A model generated the notes under the pieces. It saw only the letters and a program-made list of their open reading frames with translations, made no database searches and was not told the origin of the DNA. Shown one piece after another: positions 32,922-40,566 of a stretch of 40,566 nucleotides of DNA. Position 1 is the stretch's first letter; every line of letters begins with the position of its first letter. The stretch covers positions 1-40,566 of the forward strand of contig NZ_LGDD01000009.1 in the NCBI RefSeq assembly GCF_001279695.1. Reading direction: 5' to 3'. The position numbers were made by a program, and so were the translations under genes. Source of the stretch: Streptomyces sp. WM6378 (GTDB taxonomy: Bacteria; Actinomycetota; Actinomycetes; Streptomycetales; Streptomycetaceae).

Positions 32922-34253
32922 TCAGGCGCGGGGCGGCAGCGGGGCCGGGCCCAGGGTGGTCGTGCCCGGGGCGGCGCGGTGGCCGAGGCCCGTGCGGTAG
33001 GCGTCCAGGGCTGCTTCGACCCGTCCCGTGCGGCGCAACAGGTCGCCGAGCAGCCGGCACAGGTCCGCCATGTCGCCGCTCGCCCCGCTCCGCTCAAGCA
33101 GTCCGAGCGCGGTGACGTAGTGCTCCTCCGCCGACTCCGTCTCGCCCCGCTCCTCGCAGATCAGACCGAGCAGCCGGTGTGCCCCGCCCGCGTGCACCGC
33201 GCCGTGCTGGTCGCCGAGCTCGGTGAGCGGGGTGAGCAGCGCCATCGCCTCCGCGTGCTGCCCGAGGCGGCGCAGCACGTCCGCCAGCTCCACCTCGACC
33301 TGGGCGGTGAACAGCGCGGCCCGCTTGGCCGCGAGCATGTCCCGCGCGGTACGCAACTCCCGCTCTGCGGCAGCGAGTTCACCTTCCTGTGCGTACACAT
33401 AGCCGCGCATCCAGTGGCAGTGCGCCAGATCCGTACGCAGCCGCAGCTGGCGGTAGATCGACTGGGCCTTGGCGAGCGAGGCGTCCGCGTCGGCCAGGCG
33501 TCCCTCCGCAAGGAAGGTCCGGGCGACCTGGCGGTGCATGCCGGCGACCAGCGCCGGGTCCGAGACCTGCGGGGCGAGCGCGAGCGCCAGCTCGGCCGCG
33601 CGCGCCGCACGGGCCTGGGCGCCCATGTCCAGATACGGGCCGATGACCGCCGCGTACAGGAGCACCAGCGCCTCGGGGTCGGCGAGCCCGCTGGTGCCGA
33701 GCTCGTCGATGGCCGACTCCAGGAGGTAGCAGGCGTAGCGCAGCTCGCCCGCCAGGATGTGGGCGACCGCCCGGCCCCGGACCGCCCGGGCCCGGCGCGG
33801 CAGCGGCTCGGCGGCCAGGATCTGCTCGCACGCCTCGAAGTGGCGTACGGCGTCTTCGAGTTCACCGGTTTCGAGCGCGCAGTCGCCGAGCCCGAGCAGC
33901 GCCTCGGCGCGCTCCTCGTCGAGGCCGTGCAGCTCGGCCTCGGTGAGCAGCCGGCGGTAGCGCACGGCCGCCTCGTCGGCCTCGCCGGTCGCGAGCGCCC
34001 GCTGGGCGTCGGTGAGGCCGAGCCGCAGCTCGGTGGCGAGGCGGGCCGGGCGTCCCGTGGCGAGCTCCTCGTACGTCGTGCCGAGCCGCCCGGCGAGATG
34101 GCGCAGGGCCGCCTCGGAGGGGCGGACCTTGCCGGACTCCAGGGTCGAGACATAGGCGGGCGTGTAAGCGGGCTCGGCCAACTGGCGCTGGGTCAGGCCC
34201 AGTTGAGCGCGCAGTCGCTGAACTCGGCGGCCGATCGCGGCAGGTTCATCCAT
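32922..34253 (-). CDS. XRE-family regulator with C-terminal TPR domain
   Basis: A 443-residue regulator. Residues 5-65 are a Cro/C1-type helix-turn-helix (IGRRVQRLRAQLGLTQRQLAEPAYTPAYVSTLESGKVRPSEAALRHLAGRLGT). The rest is made of alpha-helical TPR-like repeats (RYRRLLTEAELHG, AEALLGLGDCALETGELEDAVRHFEACEQ, LAKAQSIYRQLRLRTDLAHCHWMRGYVYAQEG). This architecture resembles the RRNPP group, whose TPR domains bind peptides, and also several actinobacterial regulators. The ATG at 34253 has GGGGA 5 bases upstream. It is divergent from a secreted M64 peptidase and probably controls it. A peptide ligand is speculation. Confidence 0.9.
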   Translation of the reverse strand: MDEPAAIGRRVQRLRAQLGLTQRQLAEPAYTPAYVSTLESGKVRPSEAALRHLAGRLGTTYEELATGRPARLATELRLGLTDAQRALATGEADEAAVRYRRLLTEAELHGLDEERAEALLGLGDCALETGELEDAVRHFEACEQILAAEPLPRRARAVRGRAVAHILAGELRYACYLLESAIDELGTSGLADPEALVLLYAAVIGPYLDMGAQARAARAAELALALAPQVSDPALVAGMHRQVARTFLAEGRLADADASLAKAQSIYRQLRLRTDLAHCHWMRGYVYAQEGELAAAERELRTARDMLAAKRAALFTAQVEVELADVLRRLGQHAEAMALLTPLTELGDQHGAVHAGGAHRLLGLICEERGETESAEEHYVTALGLLERSGASGDMADLCRLLGDLLRRTGRVEAALDAYRTGLGHRAAPGTTTLGPAPLPPRA

Positions 34254-34303
34254 GGCGTCCCCTTGGCCCCAGGGCATTGCGCACGCCCCGTGCGCCCCCT
34301 AAT

Positions 34304-34341
34304 TTAAGCAGGCCGTTCAATGCATTTACCCGACTGCTTAA
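34304..34341. promoter_or_regulatory. TTAAGCAG dyad between XRE regulator and M64 peptidase
   Basis: TTAAGCAG (34304-34311) and CTGCTTAA (34334-34341) are perfect inverted 8-mers whose centres are 30 bases apart, about three helical turns. The right arm overlaps a possible -10, TTAACT (34338-34343), which has TTCAAT 16 bases upstream and reads toward the peptidase. Confidence 0.6.
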
Positions 34342-34365
34342 CTTCCGTTACAGAGGGAGGACTTC

Positions 34366-35715
34366 GTGCGCTCAGCCAAGCGCAGAGGCATCGTGACGGC
34401 CGCGCTCGCCGCCACCGCCGTCGTGGCCGCGCTCGCCGCCGGACCCGGCACCGCGGCCGCCGCCGACCCACCGCCGCCGCACCCGAAGGTCGAGGTCGAG
34501 ATACCCGGCCCGGAAGCCGCCTCGGGACAGACCCTCGCGGGATCCGGCCACACCCTCGTACCGGCCGACGGGCAGGGCAGACCCGCGCCGCGCCTCTCGG
34601 CGCCCTCGGCCGCCGCCGACGGCGAGGTCAGCAAGATGATCGACAACGGCTCGACCGCGGACCGCCTAGACATCGTCATGGTGGGCGACGGCTACACGGC
34701 CGACCAGCTGGACCAGTTCCACGCCGACGCCAAGGAGAAGTGGGGCGAGATCACCGGCGTGGAGCCGTACACGACGTACCAGAACCTCTTCAACGTCTGG
34801 ACGGTGGACGCGGTCTCCGCCCAGAGCGGCGTCTCCGGCGACCCGGCGCAGGGGGACGTGAAGGACACCGCGCTCGGCTCGTACTTCTGGTGCGACGGCG
34901 TCGAGCGGCTGCTCTGCATCGACCAGAACAAGGTCGACTCGTACGTGGCGAAGGCGCCGCAGGCCGACCTGGTCATCGTCCTCGCCAACAGCGCCAAGTA
35001 CGGCGGGGCCGGTTACAACGAGCCGTCCAAGACGCTCGGCTACGAGGGCATATCCACCGCCTCCGCCGGGAACGCCAAGTCCGGCCAGGTCGCCATCCAC
35101 GAGACCGGGCACTCGCTCGGCAAACTGGCCGACGAATACTTCTACCCGGACACCCCGGGCTACGAGCACTACTCGGGCCCCGAGGCCGGCCAGTCCAACA
35201 TCTCGATCCTGACGGCCGATCAGATGGCCAGTGACCGCACCAAGTGGTACCGCTGGCTCGGCGAGACGTCTCCGGACGGGGGCACGGTGGGCGCGTACGA
35301 GGGCGGCGGCTACTACGTCACCGGCCTGAACCGGCCCACCGACGGCTCGATCATGCGGATCCTGGGCAAGCCGTTCAACCTGCCGGGGGTGGAGGCGATG
35401 ATCGCGGGCTTCTACCGGCACGCGTCGATCGCGACGCCCGCGACTTCCACGGCGCGCACGTTGCGGCCGTACGACACGGCTCGGGTGGCCGTGCCGCGCC
35501 TCGCGGGCGCCAGGCAGTTGACGGTGCGGTGGTATCTGGACGGGCGGGAGCTCCGGCGGTACGAGGGCCGCACGGCGGTGCCGGTACGGGACTTCGACCT
35601 CGGCCGGGGCACCCACGCCCTGACGGTACGGGTGACCGACCGGACCCCCTCGGTCCGGGACCCCGGGATCGCGGCGGGGTTGCGGGGCGCGGTGACGTGG
35701 GCGGTGCGCCGCTGA
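34366..35715 (+). CDS. Secreted M64-family metallopeptidase
   Basis: A 449-residue exported zinc peptidase related to the IgA peptidases of family M64. Residues 1-32 are a signal peptide (RRGIVTAALAATAVVAALA, ending AAA). The catalytic domain runs from about residue 95 (TADRLDIVMVGDGYTADQLDQF) and has HETGHSLGKLADEY with His245, Glu246, His249 and Asp256. A C-terminal beta-domain (residues about 350-449, VRWYLDGRELRRYEGRT) looks like a binding module. The GTG at 34366 has GAGGGAGGA upstream. A TPR-type XRE regulator is divergent. The natural substrate is unknown; the IgA link is a family name only. Confidence 0.92.
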   Translation: MRSAKRRGIVTAALAATAVVAALAAGPGTAAAADPPPPHPKVEVEIPGPEAASGQTLAGSGHTLVPADGQGRPAPRLSAPSAAADGEVSKMIDNGSTADRLDIVMVGDGYTADQLDQFHADAKEKWGEITGVEPYTTYQNLFNVWTVDAVSAQSGVSGDPAQGDVKDTALGSYFWCDGVERLLCIDQNKVDSYVAKAPQADLVIVLANSAKYGGAGYNEPSKTLGYEGISTASAGNAKSGQVAIHETGHSLGKLADEYFYPDTPGYEHYSGPEAGQSNISILTADQMASDRTKWYRWLGETSPDGGTVGAYEGGGYYVTGLNRPTDGSIMRILGKPFNLPGVEAMIAGFYRHASIATPATSTARTLRPYDTARVAVPRLAGARQLTVRWYLDGRELRRYEGRTAVPVRDFDLGRGTHALTVRVTDRTPSVRDPGIAAGLRGAVTWAVRR

Positions 35716-36196
35716 CCCCGGGGGGTCTGCCCACCCGCCCGCCCGCAACCCGGGGTTGGCGGGCCCGGGCCCCCTGGGGCTCCGCCCCAGACCCCGCTGG
35801 ACGCCCCACCCCGCCCCTTCCCGAAACCCGCCGGGGGTGAGTGGGGTCGACTGCGGTCCGGTGGTCGATCCTGGGGCTCCGCCCCAGACCCCGTTCGCGC
35901 CTGAAGGGCGCTCGTCCTCAATCGCCGGACAGGCTGAAGTGGGCTGATGCCCGTATTCACCTGACGGTCTGGGGATGCCCCTGCGAGGGCCGGTGCCGCT
36001 TCGTGCGGCTCAGCCAGCGCTACAGGGCGCGGGGAACTGCGCGAGCGACCACGTACGGTCCGCGGTCGACAGGGGGTTTGGGGGCGCGGGGAACTGCGCG
36101 AGCGACCACCGACGGGACGCAGCCGATCGGCAACCCCTCCAGCCCCTCCGGCGTTTGAGGAGCCGGGGTGCGGGGGCGGCGCACCCGGGGTTCTGG
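35716..36196. repeat. Repeat-rich intergenic mosaic
   Basis: No gene is supported in these 481 bases. They are built from dispersed palindromic units: a 24-base unit at 35773-35796 and again at 35870-35893 containing the hairpin TGGGGC-TCC-GCCCCA; a 28-base unit containing GGGCGCGGGGAACTGC at 36025-36052 and exactly again at 36082-36109; and CTCAATCGCCGGACAGG-type (35917-35934) and CCCCTCCGGCGTTTGAGG-type (36143-36160) units. From memory such sequences recur in many Streptomyces intergenic regions. The short open frames here have the composition of these repeats. Confidence 0.8.
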
Positions 36197-37258
36197 TCAG
36201 GCGCTCGACGCGCGTACCTTCAGCTCCGGCAGGATCGACAGGTGGTGCCTGGGCCGCCCGGGGTCACCCACGCGGTGGGCCAGCATGTCGACCGCCGCCA
36301 CCCCCACCGCCCGCTTCGGCGGCGCCACAGCCGTGAGCGGGATGTCGGCCAGCGCGGCGACCTCGTCGTCGTACGCTACGATCGCCAGCTCGCCCGGCAC
36401 GGACAGGCCGCGGGCCCGCAGCCGGGGGAGCAGCACGATCGCGTCGTGGTCGTTGTGGACCAGGACCGAGTCGAGCAGCCCGGCCCCAACCGCCGCCACG
36501 AACCCGTCCAGTTGGACGTCGCGGCGCACCGGGTCGGTCTCGGGCGCCGTGATCGTGAAGCGCAACGACTCCGGCGCCGGGAGGCCCAGCGAGGCCAGGC
36601 CGGCGAGGTAGCCCGCTTCGACCAGCGCGCTGTGCGGGCTGTCCGCGCGCAGGAGCAGCCCGATGCGCTCGCGGCCGGACGCCGCGAGATGGCGTACGGC
36701 GAGGCGGGCCCCGTAGGCGTGGTCGGTCACCACGCGCTCCGCGCCGGCCACGTCGTCCCCGGAGCGCCGCTCGATCAGGGCGAACGGCACGCCGAGCGCC
36801 GCCAGCCAGTCCTGGTCGCCGACCGGGCCGCACGGGGCGATGAGCAGCCCGTCGATGCCGTGGCCGAGCAACTGCCGGACCTGCGCCCGCTCTTCGTCGG
36901 GCCGGTACTGCGAGATGCCGAGCACGAGCCGGATGCCCCGCGCGGCGGCCGCCTCCCGGGCCCCCTTGATGATCTCGGGGTAGTAGTAGTCGGCCGCGGG
37001 CACCACGAGGCCGAAGACCAGACCGGGTCCGGGCGCGCCGGGCGGCGCAAACGCGGGGGCCGCCGCCGGCGCCGCCGTCTCGGGAAGCAGCGCCCCGCCG
37101 TGCACCCGGGCCACCAGACCGCGCTCGGCGAGCGCCTCCACGTCCCGCCGCACGGTGACCGCGGAGACCTTCAACTCCTCCGCGAAGTCGGTCACTCGGA
37201 GCGAACCGCGCTCGCGCAGCCGCCGCAGTATCGCCTGGTGCCTGTCCTCGGCGTGCAC
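36197..37258 (-). CDS. DeoR-HTH / LacI-type sensor hybrid regulator
   Basis: A 353-residue regulator. Residues 5-58 form a DeoR-type helix-turn-helix (HQAILRRLRERGSLRVTDFAEELKVSAVTVRRDVEALAERGLVARVHGGA), and residues 75-350 form a LacI/periplasmic-binding-protein sugar-sensing domain (GLVVPAADYYYPEIIKGAREAAAARGIRL, GIDGLLIAPCGP, RVVTDHAYGARLAVRHL, LAIVAYDDEVAALADIPLTAV). I chose the GTG at 37258 (VHAEDRHQAIL), with GGAGG about 10 bases upstream; the frame is open further but without similarity. It is divergent from the polysaccharide lyase gene, with a clear operator between, so it should control breakdown of a uronic-acid polymer in response to its sugars. Confidence 0.9.
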   Translation of the reverse strand: MHAEDRHQAILRRLRERGSLRVTDFAEELKVSAVTVRRDVEALAERGLVARVHGGALLPETAAPAAAPAFAPPGAPGPGLVFGLVVPAADYYYPEIIKGAREAAAARGIRLVLGISQYRPDEERAQVRQLLGHGIDGLLIAPCGPVGDQDWLAALGVPFALIERRSGDDVAGAERVVTDHAYGARLAVRHLAASGRERIGLLLRADSPHSALVEAGYLAGLASLGLPAPESLRFTITAPETDPVRRDVQLDGFVAAVGAGLLDSVLVHNDHDAIVLLPRLRARGLSVPGELAIVAYDDEVAALADIPLTAVAPPKRAVGVAAVDMLAHRVGDPGRPRHHLSILPELKVRASSA

Positions 37259-37328
37259 GTGCTTCGCCCCTCCCCGCCGGCTCGCGCCGACCGCCGTCAA
37301 CCGCTGACCAGGAGCGTAACCCCCGTTA

Positions 37329-37360
37329 GATCGTTCGTGCACGATTCTGTGCGAACGATC
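37329..37360. promoter_or_regulatory. Operator between DeoR/LacI regulator and lyase
   Basis: GATCGTTCG (37329-37337) and CGAACGATC (37352-37360) are perfect 9-base arms around a 14-base centre that itself contains GCAC/GTGC. It lies 71 bases upstream of the regulator gene and 144 before the lyase. It is the obvious binding site for the divergent regulator. Confidence 0.75.
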
Positions 37361-37503
37361 AATTTCCTTGATGAATGTGCGAAGTATTGCGTGTTCTTTC
37401 GATGTCATGAGAGAAACCGCTCAATCGCGCCTCGCTCGTCCCGGGCCCCCGCGCCCACCCCGTGCCCCTCCTCGTTCGCTCACGCTCCGGAGGTCCCGCC
37501 GCC

Positions 37504-39894
37504 ATGCCATCCGCCCAGGGCAGTTCACGCCGCACCTTCCTCGCCGCATCCGGCACCGGCGCCGCCGCCGTCGCGCTCGGCCTGACACTGCCCGCCGCGC
37601 CAGCCGCCGCAGCCCAACTGGCCCAGGCCGACGGCGAGTTCAACACCCTGCGCCTGCGGTGGCGCGACCTCACCCTCGGCACCGGCTTCGACGCGACCGC
37701 AGAGCCCTACGCCACCAAGCTCGCGGCGCTGGGCACTTCGGCCCGTACCGCACTCGCCACCATGGCTCCCGCGACCGGCTCGCTCTGGCCCGACCAGCCG
37801 CTGACCGACCCCGCCACCGGCTCCGCCAACATGAGCACGAGCTACGGCCGGCTCAACACCATGGCGCAGGCCTGGGCGCAGCCCGGCACCGGATCCACCG
37901 GAGACGCCACGCTGATCGCCGCCGTCGGCAAGGGCCTCGACCACCTCTACACCCAGATCTACAACGAGAACACCAAGCCGTTCGGCAACTGGTGGGACTG
38001 GCAGATCGGCAGCTCCCGGCTGCTGATGGACACCGCCGTCATCGCGTACGACACCCTCACCGCCGACCAGCTCGGCCACTACACCGCCGCCATCGACCAC
38101 TTCGTGCCGGACAGCGCGGTCGCCGTCTACACCGGCACCTCCACCGGCGCCAACCGCACCGACCTGTGCCGGGTGCTCGCCACCCGCGGGGTGCTCGGCC
38201 GGAACGCCGCCAAGGTCGGGCTGGCCCGCGACGCCCTCTCACCCGTCTTCCCGTACGTCACCACCGGAGACGGCCTGTACGCCGACGGATCGTTCATCCA
38301 GCACACCTGGATCGCCTACACCGGCTCGTACGGCGAGGTCCAGATCGACGGCCTGTCCCGGCTCTTCGCGCTGCTCGCCGGCTCCACCTGGGCGGTCACC
38401 GACCCGAACCGGCAGATCATCCTCGACTCCGTGGAGCGCAGCTACGCACCCCTCATCCACGATGGCCTGATGATGGACTGCGTCAACGGCCGCGCGATCT
38501 CCCGCCAGACCACCGACGACCAGCTCATGGGCCGCACGATCATGGCCCACATCGCCATGCTGGCCCTCGGCGCGTCAACCGCCGAACGCGACCGCTGGCG
38601 TGCGTTGATCAAGGGCTGGGTCGACCGGGCCCAGACCACTCCCGTCCTCGCCGACCAGCGGCTCTCCGTCGCCAACCTCGCCCTGCTGCGGGCCGCCGTC
38701 GACGCCGCGCCCACCGCGGCCCCCGCCCCGACAGGCCCCCACCTGTTCCCCGCCATGGACCGCGCCGTCCACCGCGGGACCCGCTTCGCCGCCTCGCTGA
38801 GCATGTCCTCCAACCGGATCGCGTACTACGAGAACGGCAACGGCGAGAACCTGCGCGGCTGGCACACCGGCTCCGGCATGCTCGCCTGGTGGGGCGACGG
38901 CTTCGCGGGCGACCAGTACAGCGACGGCTTCTGGCCCACCGCCGACCCGTACCGCATGCCCGGCACGACCGTCTCGCGCAAGCCGCTCGCCGACGGCGAG
39001 GGCGGCGCGTGGGGCGCGGCCAGACCCGCGGTGACCTGGGTCGGCGGCGCGAGCGACGGAACGTACGCGGCCGTCGGCCAGCACATCAAGGGGCTCTCCT
39101 CCACCCTGAGCGCCCGCAAGTCGTGGTTCTTCCTGGGCGACGAGATCGTGTGTCTCGGCGCCGGGATCACCGCGAGCGACGGCACACCCGTCGAGTCGGT
39201 CGTCGACCACCGCAACCTCGGCGCCACCGGTACCAACGCCCTCACCGTCGACGGCCGCCGCCTGCCCAGCACCCTCGGCCGGCACGACACCTTCCCCCGG
39301 GCCCGCTGGGCGCACCTCGCCGGCCACGGCGGCTACGTCTTCCCCGCCGGAGCCGCCGTCCAGACGCTGCGCGAGGAGCGCACCGGCACCTGGAAGGCCA
39401 TCAACACCGGCGGCACCGCCGACCCGGTCACCCGCCGCTACCTCACCCTCTGGTTCGCCCACGGCACCGACCCCGCCGACGCCTCGTACGCCTACGTCCT
39501 GCTGCCCGGCGCCCGCCAGCTGGAGACCGCGGTCCGCGCCGCCGACCGCGACAAGGTGCGCATCCTCGCCAACTCGCCCTCCATGCAGGCCATTTCGGCC
39601 CACCGTCCCGGCCTGCTCGCCGCGAACTTCTGGACGGCGGGCGCGGCCGGCGGCCTGACCGTGGACGGCCCGGCGAGCGTCCTGGTCCGCACCGCCCGCC
39701 GTACGGCGACCCTGTCGCTCGCCGCGCCCGAGCGCACCGGAGCTCCGGTCGAGCTCACCTGGGACCGGCCGGTACGCTCGGTGGCCTCGCGGGACCCGAG
39801 GGTGGAGGTCCTCGCCACCGGCCGCTCACTGAGGCTCCGCATCACGCCGGACACGGCCTGCGGCACGGTGCGTACAGACGTCGTCCTCGGCTGA
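37504..39894 (+). CDS. Tat-exported polysaccharide lyase family 8
   Basis: A 796-residue secreted lyase of the hyaluronate/chondroitin/xanthan type, which cleaves uronic-acid polymers by beta-elimination. Residues 1-37 are a twin-arginine signal (SSRRTFLAASG and an Ala-rich stretch). The alpha/alpha toroid domain has FGNWWDWQIGSS (160-171), GANRTD with Asn217, and SFIQHTWIAYTGSYG with His267 and Tyr276. The spacing of these three (50 and 9) equals that of the catalytic Asn349, His399 and Tyr408 of Streptococcus pneumoniae hyaluronate lyase. A beta-sandwich part with YENGNGENLRGWHTGSGM follows. The ATG at 37504 has GGAGG 10 bases upstream. The exact polymer cannot be read from sequence. Confidence 0.93.
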   Translation: MPSAQGSSRRTFLAASGTGAAAVALGLTLPAAPAAAAQLAQADGEFNTLRLRWRDLTLGTGFDATAEPYATKLAALGTSARTALATMAPATGSLWPDQPLTDPATGSANMSTSYGRLNTMAQAWAQPGTGSTGDATLIAAVGKGLDHLYTQIYNENTKPFGNWWDWQIGSSRLLMDTAVIAYDTLTADQLGHYTAAIDHFVPDSAVAVYTGTSTGANRTDLCRVLATRGVLGRNAAKVGLARDALSPVFPYVTTGDGLYADGSFIQHTWIAYTGSYGEVQIDGLSRLFALLAGSTWAVTDPNRQIILDSVERSYAPLIHDGLMMDCVNGRAISRQTTDDQLMGRTIMAHIAMLALGASTAERDRWRALIKGWVDRAQTTPVLADQRLSVANLALLRAAVDAAPTAAPAPTGPHLFPAMDRAVHRGTRFAASLSMSSNRIAYYENGNGENLRGWHTGSGMLAWWGDGFAGDQYSDGFWPTADPYRMPGTTVSRKPLADGEGGAWGAARPAVTWVGGASDGTYAAVGQHIKGLSSTLSARKSWFFLGDEIVCLGAGITASDGTPVESVVDHRNLGATGTNALTVDGRRLPSTLGRHDTFPRARWAHLAGHGGYVFPAGAAVQTLREERTGTWKAINTGGTADPVTRRYLTLWFAHGTDPADASYAYVLLPGARQLETAVRAADRDKVRILANSPSMQAISAHRPGLLAANFWTAGAAGGLTVDGPASVLVRTARRTATLSLAAPERTGAPVELTWDRPVRSVASRDPRVEVLATGRSLRLRITPDTACGTVRTDVVLG

Positions 39895-39906
39895 CAAAGC
39901 CCTGAC

Positions 39907-39963
39907 ACCGCTGACACGGAACTGACAGCGCGCTGACGCGACGCCCGCGCCCGTGTCAGCGGT
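39907..39963. terminator. 13-bp inverted repeat after the lyase gene
   Basis: ACCGCTGACACGG (39907-39919) and CCGTGTCAGCGGT (39951-39963) are perfect complements with a 31-base loop. The region also repeats CTGAC at 39902, 39911, 39922 and 39933. No U-tract. It probably ends the lyase transcript, though the phased CTGAC units could also bind a protein. Confidence 0.6.
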
Positions 39964-39970
39964 CGTTGTC

Positions 39971-39995
39971 GAGACCCTACAGAGGACAGGGTCTC
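39971..39995. promoter_or_regulatory. GAGACCCT-N9-AGGGTCTC dyad upstream of pccB
   Basis: Perfect 8-base arms (39971-39978, 39988-39995) with a 9-base spacer, 119 bases before pccB. It may be a second terminator stem or an operator for pccB. Confidence 0.45.
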
Positions 39996-40113
39996 TGAGC
40001 TGTCGAGTCGGGCGTTTGGTGCAGGTCTACTGTCAGCCTCCACTAGGAAAGCGGTCCGGAGACTGTGTGGAGTCGACGGAGGAAATCCTTGGTCGCTTTC
40101 GTAGGGTCGATAC

Positions 40114-40566
40114 ATGACCGTTGTGGACGAGACCCCGGGTGAGCCGAGCGACACGCGTGGACGCGTGGCAGAACTTCACGCCCTGCGCGAGGAGGCCCGT
40201 CGCGGACCGAGCAAGCGCGCGACCGAAGCGCAGCACGCCAAGGGCAAGCTGACCGCCCGCGAGCGCATCGACCTGCTGCTCGACCCCGACTCGTTTCACG
40301 AGGTGGAGCAGTTGCGTCGGCATCGTGCGGTGGGTTTCGGCCTGGAGGCGAAGAAGCCGTACACCGACGGTGTGATCACCGGGTGGGGTGCGGTGGAGGG
40401 CCGGACGGTCTTCGTGTACGCCCACGACTTCCGGATCTTCGGCGGCGCCCTGGGCGAGGCCCACGCCACGAAGATCCACAAGATCATGGACATGGCGATC
40501 GCGGCGGGTGCTCCGCTGGTGTCGTTGAACGACGGCGCTGGCGCCCGTATCCAGGAGGGTGTCTCG
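40114..40566 (+). CDS. pccB: Propionyl-CoA (acyl-CoA) carboxylase beta subunit, 5' part
   Basis: The first 151 codons of a carboxyltransferase subunit; the gene runs off the window. It carboxylates propionyl-CoA to methylmalonyl-CoA together with a biotinylated alpha subunit, supplying polyketide and odd-chain metabolism. Diagnostic sequence: HAKGKLTARERIDLLLDPDSFHEVEQL, KPYTDGVITGWGAVEGRTVFVYAHDFRIFGGALGEAHATKIHKIMDMAI and SLNDGAGARIQEG, which match the PccB family closely. A -10-like TAGGGT (40102-40107) ends 6 bases before the ATG and no Shine-Dalgarno is present, so the mRNA is probably leaderless. Confidence 0.93.
   Translation, partial: MTVVDETPGEPSDTRGRVAELHALREEARRGPSKRATEAQHAKGKLTARERIDLLLDPDSFHEVEQLRRHRAVGFGLEAKKPYTDGVITGWGAVEGRTVFVYAHDFRIFGGALGEAHATKIHKIMDMAIAAGAPLVSLNDGAGARIQEGVS

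Noticed and set aside
35716..36196. Short open frames between the M64 peptidase and the DeoR/LacI regulator
   Set aside because: They are composed of repeated palindromic units and lack ribosome-binding sites.
1..40566. Mobile element, prophage, CRISPR array or tRNA gene
   Set aside because: No transposase, integrase, direct-repeat array or tRNA-like cloverleaf was seen. The 28-base and 24-base repeats in the 36-kb region are too few and irregular for a CRISPR.

Overview
The window is about 40.6 kb of very GC-rich chromosomal DNA whose gene content, third-position G/C bias, GTG starts, leaderless genes and dispersed intergenic palindromes point to a Streptomyces (at least a streptomycete actinobacterium). 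About 31 protein-coding genes or gene parts are supported. I see no rRNA, tRNA, CRISPR array, transposase or integrase.

Layout. (1) 1-6.8 kb is conserved: the end of ilvC, serA, a TetR regulator with tandem operators, and a proline catabolism locus made of a PucR-type regulator divergent from putB and the P5C dehydrogenase gene. (2) 6.8-16.1 kb looks accessory: a nitroreductase-fold protein with the residue signature of iodotyrosine deiodinases, a secreted FG-GAP/I36 protein next to a truncated CDP-alcohol phosphatidyltransferase remnant, a Tat-exported phospholipase C behind a PHO-box-like repeat, a zinc-free reductase with a divergent LysR, and a second LysR divergent from a DHA2-type exporter with a 15-bp dyad between them. 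(3) 16.2-20.5 kb holds a 42-residue basic peptide, a Tat-exported purple-acid-type phosphatase, leuB and ilvE. (4) 20.5-27.5 kb is the most unusual part: an NCS1 permease divergent from an operon of fused urease gamma/beta, a urease-alpha-like protein lacking one nickel-ligand histidine, and agmatine deiminase, followed by a TetR regulator and an MHS-family transporter. Two copies of one 15-bp operator sit in the divergent promoter. No urease accessory genes are present. (5) 27.5-34.3 kb: cimA behind an attenuator-like terminator, a membrane protein, a TPR-like membrane protein, a DUF2087 protein, a YceI protein and a TPR-containing XRE regulator. (6) 34.4-40.6 kb: a secreted M64 peptidase, a repeat-rich intergenic stretch, a DeoR/LacI hybrid regulator divergent from a secreted family 8 polysaccharide lyase, and the 5' part of pccB.

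How they fit together. ilvC, serA, leuB, ilvE and cimA are scattered amino-acid biosynthesis genes (branched chain and serine), each in its own small transcription unit. Proline degradation is a compact regulator plus two-enzyme module. The secreted hydrolases (phospholipase C, phosphatase, M64 peptidase, PL8 lyase) suit a soil saprophyte, and several have a divergent regulator with a clear inverted repeat. The urease-like/agmatine deiminase/permease locus looks like a nitrogen scavenging pathway for a ureido or guanidino compound and is the best candidate here for undescribed biochemistry.
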